Below are positions 17,374-20,439 of a DNA stretch of 20,439 nucleotides, piece after piece. A program made the position numbers and the translations under genes. The notes under the pieces are model-generated. The model ran no database searches, was not told the DNA's origin, and saw only the letters and a program-made list of their open reading frames with translations. Numbering within the stretch: position 1 is the stretch's first letter; every line of letters begins with the position of its first letter. The DNA is from Chara braunii (taxonomy: Eukaryota > Streptophyta > Charophyceae > Charales > Characeae): contig BFEA01000115.1 of assembly GCA_003427395.1 (NCBI GenBank), positions 1,150,564 through 1,171,002 of the forward strand, given 5' to 3'.

Positions 17374-18685
17374 TGTTACATGCTGCGCCTGCACACGAGG
17401 GCCATTTCCCAGGCCCTGCGTCCTTCAGGCTAAAAGCCTGGTTTTCAGACCGAAAGCCTGAAATTTAGGGCTTACAGGCCCAGTGTCTGTTCAACTCGTA
17501 GAGCTGGAAACAGGGGTCTACAGGCCATGCGTCGGTTCAGACTAAAAATGGCACGAGGCTTTTTAGCCTGAAACTGAGGGCCATTTTTGGGCCCTCATTA
17601 CACTGACCTACCCTCAAACTCAGGCACCAAACCAGGGTTTTAGGAACAGGCTATTTTGGCCTGTTACCACGCTAGCTGTAGCAGCTGCTGCAGCGCCAGC
17701 CCCTGACACACTTCCGCATTGGCAAGAGCAGCCTCCTCGGCCTGGCTCGCCCTTCAGGCAGTCAGGAGGCAAGCCGAGGTAGTACATTTGGACTTCCCAT
17801 GCACTTCACGGGGAGGCAGGAGGCAGTAGTCTTCAGGATTCAGCCGCAGCACTCTGGAGGAGTGCTGCAGTAGTAGTAGGAGTAGCGTTAGCCTTAGTCT
17901 TAAGCGCTGGGCGCTTACAATGTTAGCAGTAGTCTTCAGCGCTGGGCGCCATAGCTAGAGTACTAGAGAGAGAGAGAGAGATTGGGCGGAGGCCAGGAGT
18001 ACTTACCTGCAGCGCCGTCGCTCCAGCTTCGTCTTCGAGGTACCTGCAGCACAGTGCCAACGTCACAGGTTAGTATCTGGCTCGTAACAGAAAGAGGGGG
18101 TTCTTCTTCCTCCTCTTCTCAGTCCACCACCTCCTTCTCCCCCTCTCATCATCTGATTTCACTGCATCTGCAGACTACGAGAGAAGAGAGAGAGAGAGCT
18201 TGGGGACATCGGATCCAGACTCGACTTTTGGACTTCAGACATTGTAACGAGGGATTATTTGGGACTTGTGACTAAGACTTGGTGTTGACCACATTCCCAT
18301 CTCTCTCCCTTCTTTCGTCTGATTCCCTCCTCTTCGTCTGTGCATGTCTGGACCTGGCGCTCTCTTCCTGTGTACAGCGCCAGGCTCCTTCACACTCGGT
18401 GATGGATACGATGTATGTTTGGTCTGCGTTCACACATTGATTGGGCTAGTCGTTAGCAGTCTAGCATTTTGCTTCGCTATCGGATACTATGTGAATGAGG
18501 TCCATCCCGGTCAGGTCAGGAATTGTATCTAAGTCTTCCCTGCGCTATTCAGCATCATTTTTGTATGTATCAGAATGCACATTGCTAGTTGAGATTGTAC
18601 TTGCACAACCTTGTCCATTCAGTCCTTTTCATCACATTGCGGCTCCTCGGTTTTCTATGTACATCGCCCAACTGGGCATGTAACA
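17374..18685 (+). repeat. 5' long terminal repeat (LTR), 1312 bp
   Basis: The segment starts TGTTACATGC and ends GCATGTAACA, a perfect 10-bp terminal inverted repeat with the canonical TG...CA ends, and a primer-binding site follows within 2 bp. The left end coincides with the point where LINE-2 coding stops. Inside are AGGCCC/GGGCCT-rich repeats (17390-17660), a duplicated AGCGCTGGGCGC block (17903-17950), a GA run (17966-17980) and a pyrimidine-rich stretch (18100-18155). No clear TATA box or polyadenylation signal was found. The 3' LTR is outside the window. Confidence 0.85.
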
Positions 18686-18686
18686 G

Positions 18687-18701
18687 TTGGTACCGGAGCT
18701 T
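18687..18701 (+). promoter_or_regulatory. Primer-binding site, initiator tRNA-Met type
   Basis: TTGGTACCGGAGCTT begins one base after the LTR end. It matches the plant retrotransposon primer site TGGTATCAGAGC at 10 of 12 positions; that site pairs with the 3' end of initiator tRNA-Met, which primes minus-strand DNA synthesis. Its place next to the LTR supports both calls. Confidence 0.75.
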
Positions 18702-19576
18702 CGCACGTGAATCAAGACAACCTGATCTGACACGTGTGCGGGGACTAGGTAGCTGATTAGTCTTTATTGATTGATTAGATCACACCAGTTAGACCCCAAA
18801 ATCACGATTTTGACCTCACTACCGGAAATCGAAATCTTTTTCTTTTCTCGGATTTTATTTTCTCGCTATTCTGTTGTAGAAAATCACAACAACACATCTG
18901 AAATTTCCATTTTCGTTTTTCTTCTGAAATTCGAAAATTCGTTGTTGAAAATCCATAATATTCTTCTTTTCGAAAATTTCGATTTCCTGTTGCATTTCCC
19001 ATCACTTAGAAATTCGGAATATCTTCTTTTTCGAAATTCGTTTTAAGAAAAAAAAAACAGTACGGCAAATCCCTCCTGCAGGTATCATTCTCCAAACTGC
19101 GAATACTCCCAGCTGAGTAAGTCCGAATATTTTATTTCTTTTTCGGAAAAAAAAAAATTTCGCAGTTCTAGGATTCTGTTAGTCAGTCTATAAATCATTT
19201 GCAGTCTGAAGTCGAAATTTTTTTCTCTCAATGATCATTTCGTAATTCAAGGGAGGTTGGGAGATCTACTGAACTTGCAAAACTCGGGATTTTTTTATTT
19301 CAATTTTTTTTTTGCAAAGTTCAAACTTTTCTTTTTTGATTAGTGGCTCTTTATCTGGGCGATTCATCCCCCCTCCCCACCTATGCTGTTGCCCCATCTG
19401 GTCTTCTCTATCTTCCTCCGGGTATTCCCTGCGGCGGCATTGGTGAGTTGCCACGTCAGCAGGCCACGTCAGCAGTACACGCCAGCAGTACACGACATTG
19501 GTAAGTTGCCACGTCAGCAGGCCACAATGGCAGAACACGTTAGTGCATGCTGCTCGCCTGCTCAAAAACAAGCGGC
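18702..19576 (+). other. Retrotransposon leader, AT-rich
   Basis: This untranslated region lies between the primer site and the gag-like ATG. From 18780 to 19320 it is T-rich with many GAAATTCG, TTTTCGAAA and AAAATTTCG strings (for example 18938-18985 and 19008-19045), which can pair with one another. No long open frame was found. A 30-bp direct repeat lies at 19438-19525. Confidence 0.55.
19438..19525 (+). repeat. 30-bp direct repeat with CCACGTCAGCA core
   Basis: CATTGGTGAGTTGCCACGTC... (19438-19467) recurs at 19496-19525 with one mismatch (GTGAG/GTAAG). A shorter CCACGTCAGCAG copy lies between them at 19464-19475. It sits 50-140 bp before the gag-like start. CACGTCAGCA is an ACGT-core sequence of the type bound by plant bZIP factors, but in a leader this may be coincidence. 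Confidence 0.85.
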
Positions 19577-20221
19577 ATGGAGCAGCAGCCAGGCGAGACT
19601 ACCGAGGCCTATGAGACCCGCATGCTGGACATGGTAGCCGAGTGCAAGCAACAGGCAGTTGCGGCAACGTCCGCACGTAAAAAGGAAGACGATGAAGCAG
19701 AGGAACAACGTCGCCTCGCTGAACAGCAGCGACAGGCGGACGCTGAGGCAGCAGCGACGGTCGCAGATGAACGCCGTCGACTACGCCGAGACAAACTCCT
19801 CGAATGCAAGGGGGATATCGAGGTGATCGCCGGCGAATGGGCAGTGGCTGTTGAAGAGGGGGGTGCCCCCTCTGCTGTGTGTGGTCTTGCAACCACAATC
19901 GAACATGTCAGCGACTTGGTCGTCACCTGTGCAATACAACAAGAGGACATCCTCTGCATGGGCACCTTGGTCCGAAAGCAGATTCGTATTATTGACGAAC
20001 TGCTTGACCGGGTACGCCGGCTGGAACAGCAGCTTGCAACAGCCATCCTCGCCGGACCCTCCAACTTGGCGGATCGCATCAATGTCTTGGAGATCGACGT
20101 CGAGACTCTCAAGGACGGCGCGTTTACAACAACTTATGTATCTATTCAACTCGCAACGGGTTTTGTACAACTCCGTTGTACCCGTTGTACACCCCCGGGG
20201 GCCGAGTTGAATCCTCGTTGA
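19577..20221 (+). CDS. Gag-like N-terminal coiled-coil protein, C-terminally disrupted
   Basis: From the ATG at 19577 the frame encodes 214 residues. It begins MEQQPGETTEAYETRMLDMV, followed by a long charged Ala/Glu/Arg/Gln helix (residues about 30-78) and further heptad-like stretches at about 130-156 and 164-180. An N-terminal coiled coil directly after an LTR and leader fits the start of a retrotransposon Gag, which assembles the particle. This assignment rests mainly on position. No capsid core, CCHC zinc knuckle or protease is reached. From residue 190 (20144) the codons belong to a palindromic repeat and the frame ends at TGA 20219-20221, so the natural C-terminus has probably been lost. 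An in-frame ATG at 19547 would add ten residues. Confidence 0.5.
   Translation: MEQQPGETTEAYETRMLDMVAECKQQAVAATSARKKEDDEAEEQRRLAEQQRQADAEAAATVADERRRLRRDKLLECKGDIEVIAGEWAVAVEEGGAPSAVCGLATTIEHVSDLVVTCAIQQEDILCMGTLVRKQIRIIDELLDRVRRLEQQLATAILAGPSNLADRINVLEIDVETLKDGAFTTTYVSIQLATGFVQLRCTRCTPPGAELNPR
20144..20212. repeat. Nested palindrome rich in CAACGG/CCGTTG
   Basis: Three inverted pairs are nested: ATTCAACTCG (20144-20153) with CGAGTTGAAT (20203-20212); CAACGGG (20154-20160) with CCCGTTG (20181-20187); GTACAAC (20165-20171) with GTTGTAC (20175-20181). Further CGTTGAACGG, GTACAAC, CCCGTTG and CAACGGG words follow to about 20260. The structure could fold into a cruciform. It may be the end of a foldback or DNA element inserted in the gag-like gene. 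Confidence 0.8.
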
Positions 20222-20346
20222 ACGGTACAACAGGGGCTTCCCGTTGAAATCCGATCAACGGGTCAGGCCCAATGGGCCGCGGACACGTGGCAGAATACAC
20301 GTGGAAAAAAAAAAAGTGAAAAAAAAAGTAAAAAAACTGCCCTCTG

Positions 20347-20394
20347 CGTGTGTGTGTGTGCGTGTGTGTGTGTGTGTGTGTCTGTATGTGTGCT

Positions 20395-20439
<45 letters not shown>
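20347..20439. repeat. (TG)n microsatellite at the window end
   Basis: TG units with a few interruptions (CG, CTGTATG, CTCC) run to the last base. It is preceded by two short A runs (about 20305-20335) and by the repeated word ACACGTGG near 20282-20304. It probably continues beyond the window. Confidence 0.95.

Larger units (their letters stand above)
17374..20439 (+). mobile_element. LTR retrotransposon, 5' part (runs off the window)
   Basis: The 5' LTR (17374-18685), primer-binding site (18687-18701), leader and gag-like ORF are in standard order. Protease, RT and integrase are not reached, so Ty1/copia versus Ty3/gypsy cannot be decided. It is inserted in the minus-strand LINE. The left target duplication would be AAGAG (17369-17373), to be matched beyond the 3' LTR. 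A palindromic module at 20144 interrupts the gag-like ORF. Confidence 0.8.

Noticed and set aside
17982-18275. 97-codon open frame inside the LTR
   Set aside because: Ser-rich, without motifs, lying wholly in the LTR whose ends are defined; LTRs rarely encode proteins.
19609-20230. Minus-strand open frames of 149 and 167 codons opposite the gag-like gene
   Set aside because: They are Ser/Arg/Ala-rich shadows of the charged coiled-coil coding strand, without motifs of their own.

Overview
This is eukaryotic, repeat-dense, intergenic-type DNA with no operon structure. It has long homopolymer runs, (TC)n, (TG)n and (AATC)n microsatellites, nested retrotransposons and scattered N bases at assembly-ambiguous positions. 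The APE-endonuclease/RT/zf-RVT LINEs, the LTR retrotransposon with an initiator-tRNA-Met-like primer site, and a gag-like coiled-coil ORF suggest a green-lineage genome, possibly a streptophyte alga such as Chara. That taxon is an inference from style; nothing in the window proves it.

Left part (1-5400): simple repeats, long purine and pyrimidine tracts, and short SINE-like modules in both orientations (836-925, 1386-1482, 4640-4835, 5183-5390, the last with a 66-nt poly(T)). The one likely host gene is on the minus strand at 2250-2573. It encodes a small secreted peptide with a signal sequence and ten cysteines spaced like an inhibitor cystine knot.

Middle (5503-10547): a plus-strand LINE with endonuclease, reverse transcriptase and C-terminal zf-RVT zinc-knuckle region. 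In-frame stops and two frameshifts have inactivated it. Downstream lies a 447-bp PIF/Harbinger (Tourist-like) MITE at 10737-11183, with perfect 24-bp terminal inverted repeats and a TAA target duplication.

Next (12064-13670): a minus-strand tRNA-headed SINE with poly(A) tail and an internal 63-bp tandem duplication, another SINE-like module, and a tRNA-Arg(ACG)-like 5' half followed by A-rich sequence.

Right part (13814-20439): a second, more decayed LINE on the minus strand (3' end near 13.8 kb) with a 309-bp tandem duplication near its 3' end. Its upstream side is cut at 17373 by an LTR retrotransposon. The 5' LTR is 17374-18685 (TGTTACATGC ... GCATGTAACA), followed at once by a primer-binding site, an AT-rich leader and a gag-like ORF. 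That ORF is broken near 20144 by a nested palindrome. The rest of the element and its 3' LTR lie beyond the window.

The genes here do not form a pathway. The window is a record of successive transposon insertions around one candidate small secreted-peptide gene.
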